Source: an uncultured Sphingomonas sp.
GTDB lineage: Bacteria > Pseudomonadota > Alphaproteobacteria > Sphingomonadales > Sphingomonadaceae
Assembly: GCA_913776255.1 (NCBI GenBank)
Contig: CAJYLV010000062.1
Span: 1-58,745, forward strand
DNA: 58,745 nucleotides
Direction: 5' to 3'
In this document: piece by piece, positions 36,870 to 43,692 of the stretch
Numbering within the stretch: position 1 is the stretch's first letter
How the letters are laid out: each line of letters starts with the position of its first letter
Translations under genes and position numbers: made by a program
The notes under the pieces: model-generated
Databases searched by the model: none
What the model saw: the letters and a program-made list of their open reading frames with translations, nothing else
Told to the model about the DNA's origin: nothing

Positions 36870-37340
36870 AAGTTGGAGGTGGTCGCCCAACGGTTGCGCT
36901 CATCTTCCGCAAAGACCTCTGGACGTCGATCGGACCAGCCTCTTCCCTTCCATCGTCACGGGGTCGACGGGGCGACGATCGTGCATGTCGACATCGCGAT
37001 AGAGGTCGTGTTGTTGCTTCCGTCGGGCGTCAGCGATGGCCGTTGTCGATCGCTCGACATGTCGACATATACGTCGCCGCCACGATCCGCGAATCGTCCG
37101 GAGGCGTTCGCCGCGCTCGCCGAAAGCCTCCCGCGCGGCGCTCTCAGTGGCCGTGTCGACATGTCGAAATGTCGCCATCACAATCACTGCGACGCACCCG
37201 ACCTCGCTCAGGCGCCCCCTTCCCACCGGACAAGTACGAGGGCGGCCTCGCCACGAAAGATCACTCGTCGACGTGTCGACAGCCAGACACGCCGCGCGGT
37301 CCCCTTCCCTCCCTGGCCCGCGCCGCCCTACAAGGCGGCC

Positions 37341-37691
37341 ATGGTCCCGTTCCTGCTCAAGGCCGTCGTGTCCGGCCTGCTGATCGCCGCCGCCTCGACG
37401 CTGGCGAGGCGTTATCCCGGTGTCGGCGCACTGGTCGCGTCGCTGCCCTTGGTGTCGCTGCTCGGGATGATGTGGCTGTGGCACGAACGGCCCGACGCCG
37501 CGAACATGGCCGCGCACGCCGGCGCGACCTTCTGGTACGTGCTGCCATCGCTGCCGATGTTCCTGCTGATCCCGGCGCTGCTCCGCCACGGCAGCGGCTT
37601 CTGGCCGGCGCTGGCGGCGGGGTGCGCGCTGACGGTCGCGCTCTATGCCGTGATGACGTGGCTCGGGCCGCGCTTCGGCCTGCCGTTCTGA
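37341..37691 (+). CDS. DUF3147-type small integral membrane protein
   Basis: The 116-aa product has four hydrophobic spans: KAVVSGLLIAAASTLARRYP, GALVASLPLVSLLGMMWLW, TFWYVLPSLPMFLLIPALL, and WPALAAGCALTVALYAVMTW. This matches the DUF3147 pattern, including PxxGALVxSLPLxSxLxMxWL. An in-frame upstream extension is ignored because it runs into repeats. Function unknown. It is the only clear gene between the repeat field and repA, 248 bp before repA. Confidence 0.8.
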   Translation: MVPFLLKAVVSGLLIAAASTLARRYPGVGALVASLPLVSLLGMMWLWHERPDAANMAAHAGATFWYVLPSLPMFLLIPALLRHGSGFWPALAAGCALTVALYAVMTWLGPRFGLPF

Positions 37692-37939
37692 CCGACGTGT
37701 CGATATATCTACGTGTAGGCCTGTGCACACATCGACCTGTCGACACTTTTCCGGCCGCTCATGCCGTTTGGCGCCACCTTCGCCAACATCGGGCGTCCGC
37801 GCCGGCGAGATCGACGTTTGACACGTCCGCCCGCCGCCCGGTAAATCCGCGTGATGCGCATGCCATGGCCCGCGACGACCGGCACGGCCGTGCAGGGGTT
37901 TTCCGCCCGAAAGCACGAACACCGTAGGGGGCCGCGCCC
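37692..37939. promoter_or_regulatory. repA leader with TGTCGACA motif and first iteron
   Basis: The stretch has CGTGTCGATATATCTACGTG near 37696 and the palindrome TGTCGACA at 37738. One 22-bp iteron (37899-37920) ends 19 bp before the repA GTG start. AGGGGG lies between the iteron and the start. The iteron near the repA promoter or leader suggests that RepA controls its own synthesis. Confidence 0.65.
37899..37920 (+). repeat. Replication iteron 1
   Basis: TTTTCCGCCCGAAAGCACGA plus AC. It is the only copy upstream of repA and sits just before the ribosome site. It differs from the downstream copies mainly at the fourth base (T/C). Confidence 0.85.
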
Positions 37940-38854
37940 GTGACGAAGGTCATCCTGCCGCAGGGCGATCTGTTCCGGCTCGACAGCCCGCTGCTCGGCG
38001 ACATCCAGGGCGAGCGGACCGTCGCCGAATTCCCGTTCTTCGCGCTCACCAAGCGCGCGCAGATGGAGCCGATGACCTTCGAGAGCCCGTCGGCGCGGAT
38101 CGAGATCAACCCCAGCAAGACCGGGGTGGCGACGATCTACGACAAGGAAATCCTGCTCTACATCGCCAGCATCATGGTCGGGCGGCTCGAGGCGGGGGAG
38201 ACGGTCGACCGCACGCTCAGCTTCACCGCCAACGATCTGTTCCGGATGACCGGCACCAACGCCTCGGCGCGTTCGTACAGCGCGCTGAAGGCGTCGCTGG
38301 CGCGGTTGCAGGGCACGCAGATCATCACCAATATCGAGACGGGCGGGGAGGGGTCGGACAGCGCCTTCTCGTGGCTGCTCAAGGCCGACATCAAATATAT
38401 CAAGCTGCCCAACGGCGAACGCCGCGTGAAGCATATCGAGGTGATGCTGTGCGACTGGCTGCACCGCGCGATCCTCACCGATCGCCGGATCGCCGCCTAT
38501 CACGACGATTTCTTCAAGCTCGGCCCGATCGAGCGGCGGCTGTACGAGCTGGCGAAGTTCAATTGCGTCGACGGCGCGCGCTTCGAGATCGACGCGGTCG
38601 AGCTGGCGGGGCGGGTGGGGTGCTCGCTCGAGCCGCGCTCGCTGGAGAATTTCCGCCGCACGCTGCGCGAGGTGGTGCGCAACCAGTCGATCCCCGAATA
38701 TCTGCTCGCGCTCACCGACCACAAGGAGCCCGGCCCGAACGGCGGTCGGCCGCGGCTGACGACGATGGTCACGATCACGCATGACGAGAAGCTGCAATTC
38801 GTCGGCCCGCCCGCGCCGGCGCGCGATGCGCCGGACGCCGCGGACGCCGACTGA
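37940..38854 (+). CDS. repA: Replication initiator protein A (RPA family, PF10134)
   Basis: The 304-aa protein starts at GTG 37940 with AGGGGG upstream. LPQGDLFRLDSPLLGDIQGE, RAQMEPMTFESPSARIEINP, ATIYDKEILLYIASIMVGR, ARSYSALKASLARLQGTQI, and DDFFKLGPIERRLYELAKF are the pattern of alphaproteobacterial plasmid initiator RPA. It should bind the iterons at both sides and open the origin. The protein is built of winged-helix-like modules as in other iteron initiators, a family inference. Codon use fits the neighbours, so the replicon is at home in this genome. Confidence 0.92.
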   Translation: MTKVILPQGDLFRLDSPLLGDIQGERTVAEFPFFALTKRAQMEPMTFESPSARIEINPSKTGVATIYDKEILLYIASIMVGRLEAGETVDRTLSFTANDLFRMTGTNASARSYSALKASLARLQGTQIITNIETGGEGSDSAFSWLLKADIKYIKLPNGERRVKHIEVMLCDWLHRAILTDRRIAAYHDDFFKLGPIERRLYELAKFNCVDGARFEIDAVELAGRVGCSLEPRSLENFRRTLREVVRNQSIPEYLLALTDHKEPGPNGGRPRLTTMVTITHDEKLQFVGPPAPARDAPDAADAD

Positions 38855-38880
38855 CGGCGCCCGGCGGGGCAGGGGAGGGG

Positions 38881-39176
38881 TTTCCCGCCCGAAAGCACGA
38901 ACGGCCCCGACGGTTTTCCGCGCCAAAGCACGAGCGCGCATCCGGCGGCGTTTTTGCTGCTCCCGACGCCCGATTTAAGCGCTTCGGCGCCCCGATCCCG
39001 CCCCGCGCGAAGTGATTCGCGGCGATCGGCGGCGCGATCGAAGCGTTGCCGGGGTGTTTTCCGCCCGAAAGCACGAACGATTGCAGGGGCGGGCGGTCTG
39101 ATCCTGTCCGCGATGCCGGTGGTTTCCCGCCCGAAAGCACGAGCATTCGTCGGGTTTCCCGCCCGAAAGCACGAAT
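38881..39176 (+). repeat. Iteron array 2-6: probable replication origin
   Basis: Five copies of the 22-bp iteron (TTTCCCGCCCGAAAGCACGA plus AC and variants) lie at 38881-38902, 38914-38935 (variant TTTTCCGCGCCAAAGCACGA), 39057-39078, 39123-39144 and 39155-39176. All have the same orientation as iteron 1. Start-to-start distances are 33, 143, 66 and 32 bp, all close to multiples of 11, so the sites would face the same side of the helix. The array follows repA at once. A slightly AT-richer stretch (39172-39195) follows the last copy. No convincing DnaA box was seen. Confidence 0.88.
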
Positions 39177-39281
39177 ATTCGCGCTTTCCTACATCAGGAC
39201 CGCCCGCCACAAAGACGGGGAGGAGGCGGATGCGCGGTCGCACCGCCGATGGGGAAAATGGCTGTGAGCACATAAACGAAT

Positions 39282-39301
39282 GCCCGGCACGAAGGCCGGG
39301 C
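39282..39301. terminator. Hairpin between the iterons and repC
   Basis: GCCCGGC (39282-39288) pairs with GCCGGGC (39295-39301) around a 6-nt loop. It has no T tract. It may end the repA message or an antisense RNA. Confidence 0.5.
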
Positions 39302-39396
39302 ACCCGAGATTGCTATATGGCAGCGTCGCCAAACGCTGACAGGTCCAACAACGAACGGCCTTCCATCTAGCGGTTTACGAACTCCGGTTCAAGGGA

Positions 39397-39451
39397 GCGC
39401 GCTTCGCGCCACGCTCTAGTTTTGCCTGCTGACGGCCCCTTTTTGTGGGGG
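39397..39451. promoter_or_regulatory. repC leader with hairpins, possible translation control
   Basis: GCGCG-CTT-CGCGC (39397-39409) is followed by a T-rich stretch (TAGTTTTG). Next comes CCCC-TTTTTGT-GGGG (39436-39450), which overlaps the repC ribosome site GTGGGGGAC. The second hairpin would hide the ribosome site. In RepABC plasmids the repC leader is controlled by an antisense RNA; here the leader is of suitable length (about 280 bp after the iterons) but no antisense promoter was identified with confidence. Confidence 0.45.
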
Positions 39452-39458
39452 ACGAACG

Positions 39459-40703
39459 ATGACCTGTACCCAGACAGCCTTTACCGGGGCCACAGGGGCG
39501 CGGCCGATCACCGCGTGGTCGCGCCGGCTGGTGCGCGATCTGGAAGCGCGCGCCCCCGCCGCGGGCGCGGTCGAGCGCAACCGGCTCTATCCGGTGCTCG
39601 ATGGTGCCAAGGTCGCGCTGGGGCTGGGGACGCCCGCGCTCGAGACGCTCAAGCATCTGATCGGCTTCACCCGCCCCGACGACTGGCAGGAGGGCCGCAC
39701 GCCGCTCGCCTGGCCGAGCAATTACACGCTCGCCGAGCGCGCCGGGGTCACCGAAAGCGCGATCAAGGCGCGGCTGCGGCAATTGCGTGCGCTCGGGCTG
39801 GTCGCCGCGCACGACAGCGCGCACGGCCGCCGTACCGGGCGCCGCGATGCGTCGGGGGCGATCACCTCGGCGTATGGGCTCGATTTGTCGCCGCTGCGGA
39901 TCCGCTTCGCCGAACTCGCCGCGCTCGCCGAGGCGCAGACCGCGCAGTCGCGGCTGTTCAAGGAAGGACGGCTCGCGCTTGCCCGGACGCGGCGGCTGGT
40001 CGGGCAGGTGCTCGCGCAGGCTGCCGATCTGCGGCTGACCGGCGCGCACTGGCTGGCGTTGCAGGACGCGATCGATGCGATCGCGGCGCAGGCCGCGGCC
40101 GCCCGGCACGCGCGCGACAGCGCTGCCTTCCAGGGGGCGCTCGACCGATTGCCGCTGCTCGAACGGCAGCTCGATGCGACGGTCGACGTTCATATGTTTG
40201 CTGCAGAAGATGACGGCTCGGGGTCAAAATCCGCACCCGCCATACAAATACAAACCAACCCCCTTTCTGCTGATACTGTATCGGACAAGCGAGCACGTAG
40301 TTCTGTGCCGGACGCGCCCGCCCGATCCGCGCCGTTGCTCCCGGCGTCGCCGTCGGGGAGTGTGTTTAAGGCGCGGCCGGCCGATTTGCTCGATATGTTC
40401 CCCAGCGCGGCGATGTACGTCGCGACCCCGCGCCCCGGCTGGCCGGATCTCCACACCGCCGCGGCCCGGCTCCGCCATGATCTCGGCATCCGCACCGGCA
40501 CCTGGGTCGATGCGGTCGAGCAGCTGGGGCGCGACGGCGCGGCGATCGCGATGTTCATCACCGCCGAACGGCAGGCGCGCGGCGACATCCGCGTCACCAC
40601 CGGCGCCTATTTCGCGGGCATGCTCGCCAAGGCGCGCGTCGACCAGCTCGATCTCGGCAAGAGCCTGTGGGGGTTCCGCGGCTCAGCGGGGGCGGTGCAG
40701 TGA
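39459..40703 (+). CDS. repC: RepC-type replication initiator
   Basis: The 414-aa protein has an N-terminal winged-helix DNA-binding part: HLIGFTRPDDWQEGRTPLAW, then PSNYTLAERAGVTESAIKAR and LRQLRALGLVAAHDSAHGRR. These are the RP-C N-terminal signatures. A helical middle follows, then a C-terminal block (ARLRHDLGIRTGTWVDAVEQ, TTGAYFAGMLAKARVDQLDL) typical for the RP-C C-terminal domain. RepC normally initiates RepABC plasmids and often has its origin inside its own gene. A segment about 40200-40330 is lower in GC than the rest and encodes a probable linker. Its 3' end overlaps the opposite-strand O-antigen-ligase-like gene by 21 bp. The gene has no repA/repB-type partners directly upstream, unlike canonical repABC. 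Confidence 0.88.
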   Translation: MTCTQTAFTGATGARPITAWSRRLVRDLEARAPAAGAVERNRLYPVLDGAKVALGLGTPALETLKHLIGFTRPDDWQEGRTPLAWPSNYTLAERAGVTESAIKARLRQLRALGLVAAHDSAHGRRTGRRDASGAITSAYGLDLSPLRIRFAELAALAEAQTAQSRLFKEGRLALARTRRLVGQVLAQAADLRLTGAHWLALQDAIDAIAAQAAAARHARDSAAFQGALDRLPLLERQLDATVDVHMFAAEDDGSGSKSAPAIQIQTNPLSADTVSDKRARSSVPDAPARSAPLLPASPSGSVFKARPADLLDMFPSAAMYVATPRPGWPDLHTAAARLRHDLGIRTGTWVDAVEQLGRDGAAIAMFITAERQARGDIRVTTGAYFAGMLAKARVDQLDLGKSLWGFRGSAGAVQ

Positions 40704-41978
40704 CGGTTCGGACCGCGCCGGCGCCGCGAACAGCACCGCGAAGCCGACCGCGATCATCATGATGAAGCGCGGATAATGGAGCATGCCCTCCAGCAGGCTC
40801 ATGAACAGCAGCGCATAGAGCGTTCCGGTCAGCGGCAGCAGTCGCGCGTCGTCGATGCCGGTGCGGTGCGTCGCGACGATCGCGCGCCCCAGCAGCCACA
40901 ACCCGCCCGCCGCACCGACCGCGCCCCACGAGATCAGGAACTGCAACACGACGTTATGCGGCTGGGTGTGCGTCCAGCCGACATAGACTTCCCAGAAGAC
41001 CGATCCGGATCCCCAGCCGAACAATGGCGCGTCCTGCCAGCGGGTGAAGGTGGCATGCCACAAGGCGAGCCGCCCGCCGGTCGCCATGTCCGCACTCTGC
41101 GCGTCGCCGGCAGCGTAAAGCGCGAACACCGGATCATCGGGCAGCAGCAGCAGCCCGAGCCCCAGCGCCAGCGCACTCAGCGCCGCGACCTGGAGCAACC
41201 GCGTGCGGGTCGGCCAGCGGCGCAGACTGACGAGGGCGACCACGGCGACCACCGCCATCGCCAGCAGCGCGGCACGCGTCCCCGACCAGCAGGTCAGCCC
41301 GGCCGCGAACAGATAGGCGAGCGCGGTCGCATGCTGGTCGTCCTCCTCGCCATACAGCAGCGCGAGCATCAGCCCGGCGGCGATCGCACCGCTCCACGAC
41401 CCGAAATGCCGCACGCTGATGAAGCCGGGCAGCGCCGAGCCCCATTCGATCACCCCGCCCGGCACCTCCGCCGCGGGCGGGGGAAGCTGGAATCGCCACA
41501 CCGTCAGCACCGTCAGCGCGCCCAGCCCGAGCGTCAGCCAGCGGAACAGCGCGCGAATGTCGGTCACGGGCGCGGTACGCGCGAGGAAGTGGATCGCGGC
41601 GCAGAAGCGCAGATGGACCAACGTAATCAGCGACAGCAGGATCGAATCGAACGGATGCTGCGAGCGGAACACGCTGCTGACGGTCAGCCCGATCACGAGC
41701 AACCCGGACGCCAGCTTGACGTCGCACGGCAAGCCCCGCCACAGCGCGGCATCGCGATAGCCGCCGCGCACCGCGATCTGGATCGCGACCAGCTCGGCGA
41801 CGACGAACGGCATCTCCAGCAGCCGCGTCCATTCCGCCCAGCCCGGATCGACGCGATGGATATAGGTCGGATAGAGCAGCGCCGCGACCACCGGCATCAC
41901 GACGCCCAGCCCGATCCCCAGCCAGTCGTAGAGCGTCCAGCGGATCATCGTCGCATTGATCGTCGCCGCCTGGGTCAT
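40683..41978 (-). CDS. O-antigen ligase/polymerase-like membrane protein
   Basis: The 431-aa protein (start chosen at MTQAATINATMIRWTLYDW; a longer frame starts at 42020) has about 11 hydrophobic segments. RLALWHATFTRWQDAPLFGW followed by HTQPHNVVLQFLISWGAVGA is the large periplasmic loop pattern of the Wzy_C/O-antigen-ligase family (PF04932). Such proteins join or polymerise surface glycans. No other glycan genes are next to it. It lies between repC and parA, in opposite orientation, which is unusual for a replicon backbone. Its 3' end overlaps repC by 21 bp. Confidence 0.85.
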   Translation of the reverse strand: MTQAATINATMIRWTLYDWLGIGLGVVMPVVAALLYPTYIHRVDPGWAEWTRLLEMPFVVAELVAIQIAVRGGYRDAALWRGLPCDVKLASGLLVIGLTVSSVFRSQHPFDSILLSLITLVHLRFCAAIHFLARTAPVTDIRALFRWLTLGLGALTVLTVWRFQLPPPAAEVPGGVIEWGSALPGFISVRHFGSWSGAIAAGLMLALLYGEEDDQHATALAYLFAAGLTCWSGTRAALLAMAVVAVVALVSLRRWPTRTRLLQVAALSALALGLGLLLLPDDPVFALYAAGDAQSADMATGGRLALWHATFTRWQDAPLFGWGSGSVFWEVYVGWTHTQPHNVVLQFLISWGAVGAAGGLWLLGRAIVATHRTGIDDARLLPLTGTLYALLFMSLLEGMLHYPRFIMMIAVGFAVLFAAPARSEPSLHRPR

Positions 41979-42109
41979 GCGTCTGCCATCCCGTCGCCGC
42001 CCGACCGCGAGCCGCCTCATGCTCGCTGTAGGGAGCAGGGCTTGGCGAATGGTTAATCCGCCATCAGCCGCGTCGCGAAATCGTCACTGTCGACGCGCAT
42101 TCATGTTGC

Positions 42110-42129
42110 CATGTCGACACCACGACATG
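42110..42129. promoter_or_regulatory. Palindromic operator in the parA promoter
   Basis: CATGTCG-6 nt-CGACATG is a perfect 7-bp inverted repeat that ends 13 bp before the parA ATG. It contains TGTCGACA. TTGCCA at 42106-42111 and TGTAGG at 42128-42133 could be -35 and -10 boxes that flank it. The RHH protein encoded downstream is the natural candidate to bind here. A second partial motif, CTGTCGACG, lies at 42087-42095. Confidence 0.65.
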
Positions 42130-42142
42130 TAGGGACGATATC

Positions 42143-42799
42143 ATGCCGACGATCGCGATCATCAGTCAGAAGGGCGGGGCGGGGAAGACGACGCTCGCGC
42201 TGCACCTCGCCGCCGCGGCGCAGGATGCCGGCGCGGTGTCGCTCATCATCGATACCGACCCGCAGGCCACCGCCAGCCAATGGGCGGCATGGCGGCAGGA
42301 TGCGCCGCCCGAGGTGATCGACAGCCCGCCGCCGCGGCTCGCCGCCAAGGTCAAGCAGGCCGGCGAGCAGGGCGCGCAGGTGATCGTCATCGACACCCCG
42401 CCGCACGCCGACAGCGCGGCGCGCGCCGCAGTCGAGGTCGCCGATCTGGTGCTGATCCCGTGCCGCCCGAGCGCCTTCGATCTCGCCGCGATCCAGACCA
42501 GCGCCAAGCTGGTGCAACTGCTTCGCAAGCCGGCGTTCGTCGTGTTCAGCGCCGGCAGCCCCAATGCGCCGCGCGTCTATGCCGAGGCGGGTGAGCTGGT
42601 CGAAAGCTATGGCACGCCGGCCTGTCCGGTGCTGCTACCGGATCGCGCCGCCTTCCGCCACGCCAGCGCCGAGGGACGCACCGTCATGGAAGCCGAGCCG
42701 AACGGCCGCGCCGCGCAGGACGTCCGCGATCTGTACAAATGGCTATGTCGACAGCTCGACATGCCTGCCCCGCGTTTCCGCAAGAAGGTCGCCGCATGA
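42143..42799 (+). CDS. parA: ParA partition ATPase (short type Ib)
   Basis: The 218-aa protein begins at once with the ParA-type deviant Walker A (KGGAGKTT, residues 10-17). LIIDTDPQATASQWA is motif 2 and VIVIDTPPHADSAARAA is Walker B, followed by DLVLIPCRPSAFDLAA. It lacks an N-terminal helix-turn-helix, so it belongs to the short ParF/ParA-Ib type, which pairs with a small RHH centromere-binding protein. That partner follows with an ATGA overlap. It segregates plasmid copies by moving over the nucleoid. The palindrome ATGTCGA-CAGC-TCGACAT lies near its 3' end (42745-42762). Confidence 0.93.
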   Translation: MPTIAIISQKGGAGKTTLALHLAAAAQDAGAVSLIIDTDPQATASQWAAWRQDAPPEVIDSPPPRLAAKVKQAGEQGAQVIVIDTPPHADSAARAAVEVADLVLIPCRPSAFDLAAIQTSAKLVQLLRKPAFVVFSAGSPNAPRVYAEAGELVESYGTPACPVLLPDRAAFRHASAEGRTVMEAEPNGRAAQDVRDLYKWLCRQLDMPAPRFRKKVAA

Positions 42800-43107
42800 G
42801 CCGTAAGCCCAGTTTCGCCAATCTGCGCAGCACCGCGACCCCGACGCCGGCCGTTGCCCCGGCGCCGCGCGTGAGGGCGACCCCGACCCCGGTCGCCGCC
42901 CCCGCGCCGACGCCCGAGCCGGCGCCCGTCTCGACGCGCCCGGTCAGCCGCGAGGGCCGCAAGCAGATCGCGGGCTTCTTCTCGCCCGACATGTCGCTGG
43001 CGATGCACATGCTCGCGCGCCGGCAGGGCCGCAGCCTGCAGGCACTGATGGCCGAGGCCTTCAACGACGTGCTGCGCAAGCATGGCGAAAGCCCGATCGG
43101 CGACTGA
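42796..43107 (+). CDS. Ribbon-helix-helix partner of ParA (ParG-like, antitoxin-type RHH)
   Basis: The 103-aa protein has a flexible Ala/Pro/Thr-rich basic N-terminus (about residues 11-50) and a C-terminal ribbon-helix-helix (about 53-98: REGRKQIAGFFSPDMSLAMH, MLARRQGRSLQALMAEAFND). It overlaps parA by 4 bp. In ParF/ParG systems such a protein binds repeats at the centromere and operator, while its loose N-terminus stimulates the ATPase. Here the candidate sites are the TGTCGACA palindromes. No ParB-type gene lies nearby. Confidence 0.82.
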   Translation: MSRKPSFANLRSTATPTPAVAPAPRVRATPTPVAAPAPTPEPAPVSTRPVSREGRKQIAGFFSPDMSLAMHMLARRQGRSLQALMAEAFNDVLRKHGESPIGD

Positions 43108-43135
43108 ACGCGCGGGCGGGCAGGGCGTTGACCGG

Positions 43136-43246
43136 ATGACCAGCCGGAGCATGACGATGACCGACCCCGACGATCTCCCCGCCGACGACGACGCGCCCGC
43201 CGACCTGCCCGAAGAATCGGCGGAGGAGCTCGGCGACTTCGCCTGA
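43136..43246 (+). CDS. Tiny acidic ORF after the partition genes
   Basis: The frame MTSRSMTMTDPDDLPADDDA plus PADLPEESAEELGDFA gives 36 aa, 14 of them acidic. It begins 28 bp after the RHH gene stop. Ribosome-site quality is modest (CCGGAGC lies before the second Met, the third Met is also possible). A small acidic protein is plausible but the frame may be chance in GC-rich sequence. Confidence 0.35.
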   Translation: MTSRSMTMTDPDDLPADDDAPADLPEESAEELGDFA

Positions 43247-43311
43247 TCGGTGAGCGTGGGCCCAATCCCTCTCGACGTTCCGTTTCCTGTGCAAGCCTAG
43301 CGAAAGAGATT

Positions 43312-43336
43312 TCACGCGGAGGCGCGGAGCGCGCAG
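43312..43336. repeat. Half of a 'TTCACGCGGAGGCGCGGAG' element at a deletion junction
   Basis: ATTTCACGCGGAGGCGCGGA plus GCGCGCAGA is only the left arm of the hairpin family found at 32226, 35528, 36010, 36492 and 57184. The remnant of the amidohydrolase gene begins right after it, so recombination at this repeat probably removed the other arm together with the gene's 5' part. Confidence 0.6.
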
Positions 43337-43345
43337 AAATATTGG

Positions 43346-43669
43346 GCTCGTCATTCCAAGCTGCGCATCTATGCGGCACATGCCGGCTGGCCGTTCGCCG
43401 ACGCGATGCTGTTCGCCCATCCGCAGCTTTATGTCGACATCGCGGTGCTCGACTGGGCGTATCCCGATCGGCAGCTCTATCCGGATCTTCGCCGACTGAT
43501 CGACGGCGGCATGGCCCAGCGGATCATGTTCGGCTCGGACAACATGGTGTGGCCGGAGGCGATCGAATCCGCGATCGAGCGGATCCGCAAGGCACCGTTC
43601 CTAACCGAGCGTCAGAAACGGCTCATCCTGCACGACAACGCCGCGCGCTTTCTCCGTATCGACGGTTGA
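43346..43669 (+). pseudogene. 5'-truncated amidohydrolase (amidohydrolase-2 family)
   Basis: The frame continues upstream of the first ATG (43406) with RHSKLRIYAAHAGWPFADA, then MLFAHPQLYVDIAVLDWAY, GMAQRIMFGSDNMVWPEAIE and LTERQKRLILHDNAARFL. This is the last third of an amidohydrolase-2 enzyme: metal site GSD and the C-terminal NAARFL are present. The N-terminal HxH and about two thirds of the barrel are absent. It should be inactive. The sequence abuts a repeat half-element, which suggests how it was cut. Confidence 0.85.
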
Positions 43670-43692
43670 GGGGCCGACCGGCCCCCTCAACC
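43664..43692. terminator. Bidirectional hairpin between convergent genes
   Basis: GGTTGAGGGGCC and GGCCCCCTCAACC pair with one bulged base around GACC. It overlaps the end of the amidohydrolase remnant and touches the stop of the convergent PEP-CTERM gene. Confidence 0.75.

Larger units (their letters stand above)
35437..37281. repeat. Cluster of TGTCGACA palindromes before the replication genes
   Basis: The exact 8-bp palindrome TGTCGACA occurs at 35446, 35757, 36237, 36714, 36986, 37060, 37154 and 37274 (and again at 37738), in sequence without convincing genes. The first copy sits in a 26-bp imperfect palindrome (35437-35462, GTGTCG..ATGTCGACAT..CGACAC). Several copies are followed by CCGACACCTCG. 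Near 37060 and 37154, direct copies of ATGTCGA are stacked. The same octamer lies in the parA promoter (42112) and near the parA 3' end (42746). It may be a binding-site array. Confidence 0.7.

Noticed and set aside
38881..39176. Iteron array as CRISPR repeats
   Set aside because: Spacing is irregular (11-121 bp gaps), repeat is 22 bp, and it flanks a replication initiator gene.
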